Shown: one piece after another, positions 45,664 to 54,195 of the stretch
How the letters are laid out: each line of letters opens with the position of its first letter
How positions within the stretch are numbered: the stretch's first letter is position 1
NCBI GenBank assembly: GCA_002371705.1
Contig: DFGI01000083.1
Coordinates: 1 to 64,000, forward strand
Length of the DNA: 64,000 bases
DNA from: Bacteroidales bacterium UBA3754
GTDB lineage: Bacteria > Bacteroidota > Bacteroidia > Bacteroidales > UBA1715
Reading direction: 5' to 3'
The notes under the pieces: model-generated
The model's input: only the letters and a program-made list of their open reading frames with translations
Databases searched by the model: none
What the model was told of the DNA's origin: nothing
Made by a program: the position numbers and the translations under genes

Positions 45664-46323
45664 ATGAATATGGACCTAGGAAAACTTTTACATATCTATT
45701 TCGGTGAAAAAAATGCCTCAACACAAATTGCGGTATTTGACAATAAAAACATCTATGATGTTTTTACACGTATCGTAAAAGTATTGACAATGCAACCAGA
45801 TATTGAAATCGGAGTCCTTCAGGCATTAAGTTATTGTTTCTATGAAATATTGGACAATGTATTAATTCATTCAGAAAAATTATGCGGGACAGCGGTTACA
45901 GACTATGATGCCAGCCAAAAAAAAATCCGAATATTGGTAGCCGATGATGGAATTGGCATAGCAAATTCTCTGCGAAAAAATAGGATATACGCATCAATAT
46001 CTGACGAACAGGCCTTAAAGCAATGCCTTCTTGATAAAGTAACCGATGGGAATGGTATGGGATTCGGACTTTATTCCACAATGAAATTGATTGAACAAGC
46101 TGGTTTTAATCTGAGGATTCATTCTATGAATTATTGCTTGAATTTCGACGGCAAAAATCTTTCTGTAGAGGAATCTGAATGCTGGAAGGGAACTGTAATT
46201 TACCTTGAAATACATTCAGACAAGGATTTAAATCCCAATGAAATAGTAGATGATAGAACAGATATTGCAACAGAATTTAATGAAGCCTTTTTAGACGATA
46301 ACGATTTGGAAAATTTGTGGTAA
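45664..46323 (+). CDS. GHKL-type ATPase (HATPase_c) protein
   Basis: A 219-residue protein with the three GHKL ATP-binding motifs: N-box EILDN (61-65), G1 DDGIG (94-98) and G2 GNGMGFGL (129-136). There is no receiver, kinase dimerisation or membrane segment. The C-terminus is acidic. Small GHKL proteins of this size act as anti-sigma-type kinases or as ATPase partners of STAS-like proteins. The next gene, starting 2 bp after the stop, encodes a STAS-like protein, so the two probably work as a pair. The actual signal and target cannot be read from the sequence. The start at 45664 (or 45670) follows a 212-bp gap after ribF with no clear promoter. Confidence 0.85.
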   Translation: MNMDLGKLLHIYFGEKNASTQIAVFDNKNIYDVFTRIVKVLTMQPDIEIGVLQALSYCFYEILDNVLIHSEKLCGTAVTDYDASQKKIRILVADDGIGIANSLRKNRIYASISDEQALKQCLLDKVTDGNGMGFGLYSTMKLIEQAGFNLRIHSMNYCLNFDGKNLSVEESECWKGTVIYLEIHSDKDLNPNEIVDDRTDIATEFNEAFLDDNDLENLW

Positions 46324-46325
46324 TT

Positions 46326-46631
46326 ATGAAAACGACGATATTCTATTTCAAAGACATAAATGAAAATCTTGGAACCCGTCAGTTGGGAAAGGAAGTTCGT
46401 GAAAAATTGATTCCGATTATTGATGAAAATGATAAAACAATATTTGATTTCACTAATGTGAATGTTGTTTCAAATTCATTTGCCGATGAATGTTTTGCAA
46501 AATTATTATTAAACTACTCGTTATCGCAACTCAAACAAAAAACAACATTTGTCGGATTAAATGATTTTGCCAAGAAGAACATTTCTATCGCATTTAAACG
46601 AAGAGCGCAGTTCTTATCTTGTTTGTCTTAA
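46326..46631 (+). CDS. STAS-like domain protein (DUF4325 type)
   Basis: A 101-residue protein starting at the ATG at 46326, 2 bp after the GHKL gene. A GTG at 46317 would overlap that gene and adds only three residues. The features of the STAS-like DUF4325 family are present: GTRQLGKEVREKL near the N-terminus, then a hydrophobic strand leading to FDFTNVNVVSNSFADECFAKLL, the analogue of the STAS loop and helix. Genes of this family are commonly found beside a GHKL ATPase, as here, which suggests a switch module in which the ATPase phosphorylates or binds the STAS partner. This mechanism is inferred from anti-sigma/anti-anti-sigma pairs and is not shown. Confidence 0.75.
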   Translation: MKTTIFYFKDINENLGTRQLGKEVREKLIPIIDENDKTIFDFTNVNVVSNSFADECFAKLLLNYSLSQLKQKTTFVGLNDFAKKNISIAFKRRAQFLSCLS

Positions 46632-46731
46632 AACTATGTTAAAAATACTTTTTTTGAGCGAAAGCAAAAATTGATTTGAAGAAAACTATTATGCTAAGAT
46701 TGTTCTGATTTAATGCATTGTGCATTACGCA

Positions 46732-47229
46732 TTATTTCCCATATCGCGGTGCTTCTTCTGCCGCAATACGGATAGTTTCTTCAGGAATCTTATATTTTGT
46801 GTGGAGCTGTTTCAGTTCAACAGAGTTGAGAATATATGCAATTTCCTGTAAGGTTTGTTGCCGAACGGCAGGTTTGAGCTGACATTCCCACACTATCAAC
46901 GTTTTCCAACCCATACAGCGCAATTTTTCACGGACTTCCGCATCGCGTTCCTTGTTGCGTGTAAGTTTTTGTAGCCAAAACTCCACATTGGTTTTTGGCA
47001 TCCGTCCGTTTTGACATTCGTGGCTATGCCAAAAACATCCATGAATAAATATAACCAAATGGAATTTCTTCAAAACAATGTCGGGCGTTCCTGGTAATGT
47101 TTTCACATTCACACGATAACGGAATCCATTGGCGTATAGGAAACGGCGGACAAGCATTTCGGGCTTGGTGTTGTTGCTCCGAATGTGGCTCATTGTGCGA
47201 CTTCGTTGTTCCTTTGAAATGGTGTCCAT
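46732..47229 (-). CDS. vsr: Very short patch repair (Vsr) endonuclease
   Basis: A 165-residue protein with Vsr features: MDTISKEQRSRTMSHIRSNNTKPE at the start, then catalytic Asp50 (GTPDIVL), His63 and His68 (FIHGCFWHSHEC), which fall at almost the same positions as Asp51, His64 and His69 of E. coli Vsr. Vsr nicks 5' of T in T:G mismatches that arise from deamination of 5-methylcytosine, and normally sits beside a cytosine methyltransferase gene. No such gene is in the window. It lies 18 bp after the SusD-linked lipoprotein on the same strand, and converges with the GHKL/STAS pair across a 100-bp gap. Confidence 0.92.
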   Translation of the reverse strand: MDTISKEQRSRTMSHIRSNNTKPEMLVRRFLYANGFRYRVNVKTLPGTPDIVLKKFHLVIFIHGCFWHSHECQNGRMPKTNVEFWLQKLTRNKERDAEVREKLRCMGWKTLIVWECQLKPAVRQQTLQEIAYILNSVELKQLHTKYKIPEETIRIAAEEAPRYGK

Positions 47230-47247
47230 CGCAAATCAGATTAGGTG

Positions 47248-48012
47248 TTATTTTTTTCGGAACGTATGTTTACCGGTCATATACATTTCCTCGGTTGCCG
47301 CATCTTTCATTGTGAAATCAACAGCAAAATTTCCATTCAGTTCGTAGGTGCCTGTGCCCGAAACGAGGTACTTATTTCCCAGATTATCAGTCCATTCTGT
47401 ATTTTCCGGAATTTCCACCTGCATAGATTCGTCTTGCGTGAACACATACGGAACGTATTGACCAGCCAACGGGAAATCATAGAAATTCATATTTTTAATA
47501 GTGGTATTGTTCTGTTTCACAAATTCCACGTTGTAGGTTGCGCCGGTTGACGACTCGTAGCAGGAATACGTGCCTGTGAAAAAGTCCATAAATGCTTGTT
47601 GTGAGAACGTTACAGTGCAGGATTCATAATTTTTAGAAACTGTTACATTCGATGATGAAATTGTTAATTTGAGATTGTAGTCAGTTCCTTTTTCTAATTT
47701 TTGGGTGTTAATTTTTACAAAAATTGTATCCAAACTTTTCCCGTTTAGTTGCACTGAATTCGCCACCAAATATGCGTCGGACGACATTTTTGTCTCGGCT
47801 TTCACTGAAAGTGATGCAGTTGAATTGCCACCGAAAATATGAATTGGCACGGCAATGGTATATTCGGAGCCGGTAACGAATGGAATGGTTTCGTTGAGTG
47901 CTGTTGATGCGAATTCAACCGTTGGCTCGTCAATTGATGCGTTCAGATATTCGTTCTTTTTGCATGAAAACAAGCAAATTACACAAAACAGATATATAAC
48001 AATTTTTTTCAT
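47248..48012 (-). CDS. SusD-associated lipoprotein of unknown function
   Basis: A 254-residue lipoprotein with lipobox LFSC (Cys17). The N-terminal half (residues about 30-135) looks like a BT_3987/DUF1735-type beta-sandwich (EFASTALNETIPFVTG, SVKAETKMSSDAYLV). The C-terminal half is beta-rich with no assigned family. It starts on the last base of the susD stop (TAATG), the position often taken by SusE- or SusF-like surface glycan-binding proteins. The likely role is cell-surface binding of the SusD ligand, inferred from position. No catalytic motif is visible. Confidence 0.75.
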   Translation of the reverse strand: MKKIVIYLFCVICLFSCKKNEYLNASIDEPTVEFASTALNETIPFVTGSEYTIAVPIHIFGGNSTASLSVKAETKMSSDAYLVANSVQLNGKSLDTIFVKINTQKLEKGTDYNLKLTISSSNVTVSKNYESCTVTFSQQAFMDFFTGTYSCYESSTGATYNVEFVKQNNTTIKNMNFYDFPLAGQYVPYVFTQDESMQVEIPENTEWTDNLGNKYLVSGTGTYELNGNFAVDFTMKDAATEEMYMTGKHTFRKK

Positions 48013-49400
48013 TAGTATCCTTGATTTTGTTTTAGATTCGAATTAGCATTCAATTCAGCTGTTGGAATTGGGAATGCGAACATATAACTTGGATTTTCGA
48101 CTTCGCAAATTGTTGAATTACAGTCTGTTCTTTCAATTGGACATTTGAATGCGTAGCCAAGAATAACAGGATTGTCCCATATCCAACGTTTGATTTGGAA
48201 GAATCGTTTTCCTTCAAACGCGAATTCTTTTCGATATTCTTCGTGAATTTTTTGAATTAATTCTTCTGTTGACGAAAATGTGAGTGATGCGGTTGGGTCA
48301 ACACGTTTGGTCAGTGTTTCCAAAATTTCGATGGTTTTATCGGCATTTCCTGTAAGAATGTAGCATTCCGCCAATATGAAATAAATTTCCGAAAGGCGGA
48401 TAACTGGCACATTGTCAACGCCTAATCCGTCACGTCCAGGGTATTTGTTGAAGAAGGTTTCGGAGCGGACATTGAAGAATTGCGTGCGGATGTCGTTGTC
48501 GGAAAATAGTTTCAACAAATCGTCGCTCGGAATCAAGCCACCGTAGCCGTCGGGCGAGAGCATGTGTCCGATACTGTTGGTTCCTGCGTTATCTGTTGAC
48601 GACATTGCAATGGAGAAAATGCTTTCCGATGAAGATTCTTTCGACCAACTTTCTATATAATTGTCGGCGGTGAGCAACGAATATTGTCCGCTTGCAATGA
48701 GTTCTTCTGCTTTAGCAATGGCATTGGTGAACTGGTTGTTTGTCTTGTAAACCAGCACCAATAAGGCTTGCACGCTATACTTATTGAAGCGGAACGGAGT
48801 TACTTCGGCTTGTTCCAAGAGTGATTCAGCTTTTGTTAAATCGCTGATAATCATCTTGTAAATAGTGTTGACTTTTGTTCTTTCTGGATATGGAACAGTG
48901 TCGCTTGCCACGGGAATACCCGCATTGTCGAAAGAATATCTGTTTCCAAATATGCGAACCAAGTCGAAATATGCTAAACTTCTGACAGCCAGCGCTTCAC
49001 CATAAATAGCATTGTTCAAATCTTTGCGAGAGGAATCTTTGCAAGCGGCAATAATATTGTCGGCATTTTTGATGATGCGGTACGCCGTTGACCAAAAATC
49101 CTTTAAATCAGCATCGTCGGCAGTTACAGCATAGTTGTAGAACGATGAAAAATTACCCGTGTTTTGTGCCGAGAGTTTTGCATTGTCGGCATACACATCG
49201 CCAATCAGCACGAAATTTCGACCATAATAGGTGTAGCTTTGAAAATCGTTGTAACATCCTATTAGTGCGGAAGTTACACCTTGCGCAGTTGACATAAGCA
49301 TTTCCTGCGATGCATAATTTGTAGGCTCTTTATCTAAAAATTTGTCGGTACACGAGGTAAACCAAACCAACACCAACAAAACACAAGTTATTCTTTTCAT
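48012..49400 (-). CDS. RagB/SusD family nutrient-uptake outer-membrane lipoprotein
   Basis: A 462-residue protein. Lipobox FTSC (Cys17) is followed by TDKFLDKEPTNYAS, the usual SusD opening. Helical TPR-like sections follow (AYRIIKNADNIIAAC, RSLAYFDLVRIFGN), then the C-terminal RLSEIYFILAECYILTG and EEYRKEFAFEGKRFFQIKRW blocks. It is a surface lid for a SusC-type TonB-dependent transporter. The usual SusC gene is not present upstream, where an unrelated sulfatase gene ends 63 bp away. A promoter lies in that gap, so this unit is independent. The ligand cannot be told from sequence. Confidence 0.93.
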   Translation of the reverse strand: MKRITCVLLVLVWFTSCTDKFLDKEPTNYASQEMLMSTAQGVTSALIGCYNDFQSYTYYGRNFVLIGDVYADNAKLSAQNTGNFSSFYNYAVTADDADLKDFWSTAYRIIKNADNIIAACKDSSRKDLNNAIYGEALAVRSLAYFDLVRIFGNRYSFDNAGIPVASDTVPYPERTKVNTIYKMIISDLTKAESLLEQAEVTPFRFNKYSVQALLVLVYKTNNQFTNAIAKAEELIASGQYSLLTADNYIESWSKESSSESIFSIAMSSTDNAGTNSIGHMLSPDGYGGLIPSDDLLKLFSDNDIRTQFFNVRSETFFNKYPGRDGLGVDNVPVIRLSEIYFILAECYILTGNADKTIEILETLTKRVDPTASLTFSSTEELIQKIHEEYRKEFAFEGKRFFQIKRWIWDNPVILGYAFKCPIERTDCNSTICEVENPSYMFAFPIPTAELNANSNLKQNQGY

Positions 49401-49421
49401 ACTTCATTTTAAAATGATTGT

Positions 49422-49451
49422 CAAAGATACATTTATTCGTGTGAACAACAA
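49422..49451 (-). promoter_or_regulatory. Promoter for the SusD-lipoprotein-vsr unit
   Basis: On the minus strand TTG (49451-49449) is followed after 19 bp by TATCTTTG (49429-49422), an exact -7 match with consensus spacing. The susD ATG is 21 bp downstream. It lies between the sulfatase stop (49464) and susD. Confidence 0.7.
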
Positions 49452-49463
49452 GAATCTTGTTCG

Positions 49464-51296
49464 TTATTTATTGCAAAAATCTGTGGTGACTTTTTGTAGA
49501 AACGCTTTACCTTGTGCCACAGTTGTGTCGTCAAGCGATTCTGTGCGGTCAATTATGCTTGCATTGTCGTTGTCCCACGAAAAAAACTGGTTCCCACGTA
49601 AATATCCAAATCCATTGTTAAACGCGTACGATGCAAACGAATTGTCGCCACGCAAAATATCTTTACTGAAAGTAAACTGTTCTGAATTGATATTCAATTG
49701 GTTGCAAAGCATCATCGGTAAGTCGCACTGTGATACCAAATCAGCAATCACCGTATCGGTTTTTATCGCTCCGCCGCACCAAATCATTGGAATATGAAAT
49801 TTATCAACAGTGGAAACAATCTCTGCTGTTTTTGTAATCCGCGAACCATGGTCGGAAATAAAAATCACAATAGTGTTTTCCCACCATGCTTCGTGTTTCG
49901 CCGCACGCATAAAATCGCCTATGCATTTATCGCTGTAATACAACGAGTTAAGGAATTTTGAATAATAGTTTGACGCGTACCATTTGCTTTGAATTGGCAC
50001 ATCAAACGGTTCGTGGCTGCTGAGCGTGTAGCATACCGAAAAGAACGGCTGCTGCTCTGTGCGTAGGTCGTTAAGCAGGCGGTTGAACACCACGTGGTCG
50101 TATGCTCCCCATTTGGCGTTGCCGTCTTTTTGGTCGAAGTCGTCAATTGTAATACATTTTTCAAAGCCGCCGTTTCGGAAATACGAATTCATATTGCCAA
50201 AACGGATGTCGCCTCCGTGGTACAGCGACAGATGGTAGCCAAGCGAATCAAAAACACGGCTTACATATGGCAATTTTTCAGATTTTTCGGTATATTTAAT
50301 TATAGCAGTGGTTGGTTGTGCGGGATAACCGCTCAGCACCGATGCAATGCCCATTTCGCTCTTTGTGCCGCTTCCGTAGCAATTCGAGAACAATACGCCC
50401 GTTTTCGCAATTGAATCAAGATTTGGGGTGATGCCAACTTCGCCGCCCAAACAGCCAATTTGAGGTGCTGTGAAACTTTCCAATATGAACAGCAACACGT
50501 TGGGACGGCTTCCAGTAATTAATTGAATAGGCCGCCGTTTTGACGATTGCAGCATTGCATTGCAAATGGAATCGCATTCCGATTGCTCCATAAACACATC
50601 GGCAACTTCTTTCTTGCTATATACAAACGAATAAATGAAATTCCAGTGGTCGTTGATTGCCGCATGGTTGGCAAACGGCTGCGACGAAAAATACACAGAA
50701 CCCGAACGGAGCGTTGCCACCCCAAGACCGCCACGGATTGGAATGATGCATAATGCCATTAATGCAATCCAAGTTATTGTGTTCCAATATGATACAGATG
50801 GCAATTTGGAGATTCGTTCAGCAATCCATTTTTTATACAAAAAATAAAATCCGCAAACAATTATCGCCATTGCAATCCACAATAGCAACGTGTGCCACAA
50901 TGGCAGCGATGCAAGAGCTTCTTTGGGAGTTGTAAGATATTGTAATACAGAGCATTCTGTGCGATAGCCCCAATTTCGGTACAATTCTGCATCGGAAACT
51001 GTCAAAATTGAAAATGGAATCAACAGGATGAGAGTGGATGCGGTGAAAATGTTCCGCACTCGTTGTTTGTTCTGAATAAAAATTGAAATAATCATAATCA
51101 ATGCGGCGAGAATGGCAGCATAGCCAACCATTGATATATCGTGTTGGAAACCAGACACGAACGTTTGTAGAATGACAAAAAACGGCAACGAGACCGTAAA
51201 TGCATAATTATATATCAAGAAAAATAGTCTGCTGAATTCAAAGAATAGCAGCCAGAAAAACAAGTAACGAAAATATGTTGTAAGATATTGTTTCAT
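49464..51296 (-). CDS. LTA synthase-family membrane sulfatase/phosphotransferase
   Basis: A 610-residue protein with five hydrophobic segments in the first 200 residues, and an alkaline phosphatase-like sulfatase domain from about residue 265. Its features are LLFILESFTAPQIG (metal Glu), CYGSGTKSEMG (candidate catalytic Thr), TLSSHEPFDVP and FISDHGSR (metal Asp, His). These match the LtaS/OpgB-type family that transfers phosphoglycerol or phosphoethanolamine to glycans or lipids. In a Gram-negative bacterium true lipoteichoic acid synthesis is unlikely, so envelope glycan decoration is more plausible. It starts 6 bp after priA and ends the recQ-HAD-priA operon. Confidence 0.9.
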   Translation of the reverse strand: MKQYLTTYFRYLFFWLLFFEFSRLFFLIYNYAFTVSLPFFVILQTFVSGFQHDISMVGYAAILAALIMIISIFIQNKQRVRNIFTASTLILLIPFSILTVSDAELYRNWGYRTECSVLQYLTTPKEALASLPLWHTLLLWIAMAIIVCGFYFLYKKWIAERISKLPSVSYWNTITWIALMALCIIPIRGGLGVATLRSGSVYFSSQPFANHAAINDHWNFIYSFVYSKKEVADVFMEQSECDSICNAMLQSSKRRPIQLITGSRPNVLLFILESFTAPQIGCLGGEVGITPNLDSIAKTGVLFSNCYGSGTKSEMGIASVLSGYPAQPTTAIIKYTEKSEKLPYVSRVFDSLGYHLSLYHGGDIRFGNMNSYFRNGGFEKCITIDDFDQKDGNAKWGAYDHVVFNRLLNDLRTEQQPFFSVCYTLSSHEPFDVPIQSKWYASNYYSKFLNSLYYSDKCIGDFMRAAKHEAWWENTIVIFISDHGSRITKTAEIVSTVDKFHIPMIWCGGAIKTDTVIADLVSQCDLPMMLCNQLNINSEQFTFSKDILRGDNSFASYAFNNGFGYLRGNQFFSWDNDNASIIDRTESLDDTTVAQGKAFLQKVTTDFCNK

Positions 51297-51302
51297 AGCA
51301 TA

Positions 51303-53780
51303 TTAATACGGATCAACGTTTATAGAAAAAGAAGTTGTTTTATATTCCTCCAAAGTCACAATTGCGTTCATTGCCTGTCGGACAGCATTACGAATCGTTG
51401 TAAAGTTCAGATTTCGAGGCACTTTTAGCAAAATATCTTGTGCGTAGAGTGTTTGGATTCGTGGGATTGGCGGAAATTCCGGTCCAAGAACCAAAATGTT
51501 GTTGATTTTTCGGAAGTCGGTTGCTAAAATCCGTGCGGCGGTTTTCACTTTTTCCACATCGCGGTTTTTCACCGTGACTTTAATCAGACGGGTAAACGGT
51601 GGATACCAGAAATTGCGCCGTTCAAGCATTTGGCTGTCGAGCAGGGAATGATAGTCGTTTTCCTGTACAAATTTAAGAATTGGATGCGTTGGTTGGTAGG
51701 TTTGAATATACACGTGCCCCTGCGATTCGCTTCGGCCTGCGCGTCCCGCCACTTGCACCATAAGATGAAACGCCCGTTCGTATGAACGGAAATCAGGGAA
51801 ACGTAACAATGAATCCGCCCCAAGGATTCCAACCATTCCAACGTTCTCAAAATCAAGTCCTTTGGTAATCATTTGAGTGCCAACTAAAATATCAATTTCG
51901 TGATTTTCGAATGCATCAATCAGTTCGGCATACGCATTTTTGCCACGAGTGGTGTCCAAATCCATTCGGGCTATTTTTGATTTTGGGAACACTTCTTTCA
52001 GTGTATCCTCAATTTTTTCCGTGCCGAATCCCACTAAACGCATATTTTTTTTATGACATTCAGGACACTCCACGGTGTAAGGTATCGCGTAACCACAATG
52101 ATGGCACATCAGTGTATTCGAGAATTTATGGTAGGTAAGGCTCACATCGCAATTCACGCATTGCGGCACGTGTCCGCAGTCGGGACATTCCAAATAGGGC
52201 GAATAGCCCCGTCGGTTTTGGAACAAAATCACTTGTTTTCCAGCCGCCAAATTCTCCGTGATGCGCTCCAGCATTGTTTTGCTGAACACATCGTCGTGCA
52301 TCCGTTTTTGCTTGCGTTCTTTTTGCAAATCAATTATATGAATTTCGGGCAACGGAGCCGTGGTGTGACGCGCTGTAAGTTCCACTAACGCAACTTTTTT
52401 GGTCAATACATTATAATATGTTTCCAAACTTGGCGTTGCCGTGCCGAGCAATAGTTTTGCACCCGACTTCACCGCAAGAATATACGCCACGTCGCGGGCG
52501 TTGTAGCGGGGAGCTGGGTCGTATTGTTTAAACGATGTTTCGTGCTCCTCGTCAACGATAATTAAACTTAATTTATTGAAAGGCAAGAAAATAGATGAAC
52601 GTACGCCCAAAATTATTTGATACGATTTTTCGGAATGTTCTAATAAATTGTTCCAAACTTCTATTCGTTCGTTGTCGGAAAAACGGGAATGATACACGCC
52701 AACCTTGTCGCCGAACACATTCCGCAATCTATTGATAATCTGCGAAGTAAGGGCAATTTCAGGCAAAAGGTACAACACTTGTTTTCCTTCGGAAATTGCC
52801 TGTTGTATCAAATGTATATATACTTCGGTTTTTCCACTCGATGTAACGCCGTGAAGCAGACAGAATTGCATAGTTTCAAAAGATTTTTGAATCTCGTTCA
52901 ATGCTTTTTGCTGCATATCGCTGAGCGTTGCAAGTCCTTTTGTTGCAATACTTTGTGCGAATCGTGACACAACACGTTCCTCGAAAGCAATGATACCTTT
53001 TTTTTGTAATTCTGTTAATACTTGCGGGCTTGTTTGTTTGAGAAACTCAGATTTTTCAACAGCAAAATTTTCTTCGTGTTTATGTAATACAAACAGATTC
53101 AGTAGATTAAGGAATGCTTCTTGCTGTTTTGCCGCTTTCGACAGCATTGAAAACGAGAGGTCAACAAAGGCAGAGTCCGAACAAGGTTTTGTTAGCGTGA
53201 TGTAGGTTTTCAGTTTGGGTTTGTATTGGTTCGAAATGGTTTCGCCAGCCACTACGGCATTCACCGAAACGAGCTTTTGCACTTGGTTGGTGACTGATTT
53301 TTTCCCCATCATTTTTGCCAATTCCGAAACCGTTACACCTTCGTTTTTTTCTATCAACGTGAATGCATATCGGTCGGTTTCGGTCAGGGTCATACAATCG
53401 AAAACGGGATTTACCGAAAGAACCGTTTCGCTTTCCAATTTCATTCCCGACGGCAGTGCTGCTTTCATCACTTCGCCTCGGGTACACATATAATAGTCTG
53501 AAATCCAGTCCCATATTTGCAACTGGAACGCTGTCACCACAGGATTTTCGTCGATAACCGATTCCACATCTTTTATTGTCACCGAAGTTTCGGATTTGGT
53601 GGTATGGATGGCATACACGATGGCAGTGTACATTTTCCGCATTCCAACTTGCACAACAACCCTACAACCAATCTTAACAGATGAGTGCAACGAATTTGGA
53701 ACTCGGTACGTGTAGAGTGGAACGGCTAATGGCAGCACAACTTCCACATACAAATCCGTATGGTTCTCACTTTTTTCCAA
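51303..53780 (-). CDS. priA: Primosomal protein N' (PriA helicase)
   Basis: An 825-residue protein. The N-terminal 3'-DNA-binding region (YVEVVLPLAVPLYTYRVP) comes first, then Walker A GVTSSGKT at about 310, the DEEH box at about 412 (LIIVDEEHETSFKQ), and the zinc-binding insertion with four CxxC pairs (CPDCGHVPQCVNC to CHHCGYAIPYTVECPEC). Later helicase motifs include GTQMITKGLDFENV and QVAGRAGRSESQG. PriA restarts stalled replication forks. The start overlaps the upstream HAD gene by 14 bp and the sulfatase gene begins 6 bp after the stop, so it is in a four-gene operon with recQ. Confidence 0.96.
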   Translation of the reverse strand: MEKSENHTDLYVEVVLPLAVPLYTYRVPNSLHSSVKIGCRVVVQVGMRKMYTAIVYAIHTTKSETSVTIKDVESVIDENPVVTAFQLQIWDWISDYYMCTRGEVMKAALPSGMKLESETVLSVNPVFDCMTLTETDRYAFTLIEKNEGVTVSELAKMMGKKSVTNQVQKLVSVNAVVAGETISNQYKPKLKTYITLTKPCSDSAFVDLSFSMLSKAAKQQEAFLNLLNLFVLHKHEENFAVEKSEFLKQTSPQVLTELQKKGIIAFEERVVSRFAQSIATKGLATLSDMQQKALNEIQKSFETMQFCLLHGVTSSGKTEVYIHLIQQAISEGKQVLYLLPEIALTSQIINRLRNVFGDKVGVYHSRFSDNERIEVWNNLLEHSEKSYQIILGVRSSIFLPFNKLSLIIVDEEHETSFKQYDPAPRYNARDVAYILAVKSGAKLLLGTATPSLETYYNVLTKKVALVELTARHTTAPLPEIHIIDLQKERKQKRMHDDVFSKTMLERITENLAAGKQVILFQNRRGYSPYLECPDCGHVPQCVNCDVSLTYHKFSNTLMCHHCGYAIPYTVECPECHKKNMRLVGFGTEKIEDTLKEVFPKSKIARMDLDTTRGKNAYAELIDAFENHEIDILVGTQMITKGLDFENVGMVGILGADSLLRFPDFRSYERAFHLMVQVAGRAGRSESQGHVYIQTYQPTHPILKFVQENDYHSLLDSQMLERRNFWYPPFTRLIKVTVKNRDVEKVKTAARILATDFRKINNILVLGPEFPPIPRIQTLYAQDILLKVPRNLNFTTIRNAVRQAMNAIVTLEEYKTTSFSINVDPY

Positions 53781-54189
53781 AAAGATTTCCTAAGAACGAT
53801 TTTTTAGGCTTCCCGTATTCATTATAATTCGATTCGCCCATAGTGCCAACCTGTAATTTCTTGCATATTTCCGACCAATCGATTTCGCCGGCAAATTCCA
53901 CATTTCTGTCGTCAATATACACGTCGGCGTCAATTTTTCGGCTCATTTGACTTTCGTCGTATTCTTCTTCGGGATAATTTTTGTTCACCGCATAAAATTC
54001 CACGCCATTTTTACGGCAGAATTCCACAGCCTCGTCAAGCAAAGCACCGTAGCGATATGTCCACAATATAAGTTGGTCGCCGCGTTTTTGCAGCTCACGC
54101 AATGTTTCGAACGCAAACAGTTTTTTTGTTCCTATTTCGGGGTATTTGTGTTCAACCAAAGTCCCATCAAAGTCAACAGCTATTTTCAT
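53767..54189 (-). CDS. HAD-like phosphatase (small, cytoplasmic)
   Basis: A 140-residue protein with HAD motif I DFDGTL (VDFDGTLVEH, Asp6 and Asp8), LILWTYRYG as motif II, and DADVYIDDRN as the acidic motif IV. It is short, with no cap domain, like the BT_0820-type hydrolases of Bacteroides. The substrate is unknown. It lies 6 bp after recQ and its 3' end overlaps priA by 14 bp, so it is co-expressed with two DNA-repair helicases. The last 25 residues are basic and flexible. Confidence 0.85.
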   Translation of the reverse strand: MKIAVDFDGTLVEHKYPEIGTKKLFAFETLRELQKRGDQLILWTYRYGALLDEAVEFCRKNGVEFYAVNKNYPEEEYDESQMSRKIDADVYIDDRNVEFAGEIDWSEICKKLQVGTMGESNYNEYGKPKKSFLGNLFGKK

Positions 54190-54195
54190 ACTTCT

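Noticed and set aside
45516..45707. 63-residue frame before the GHKL gene
   Set aside because: It overlaps the well-supported GHKL start, is compositionally poor and has no homology features.
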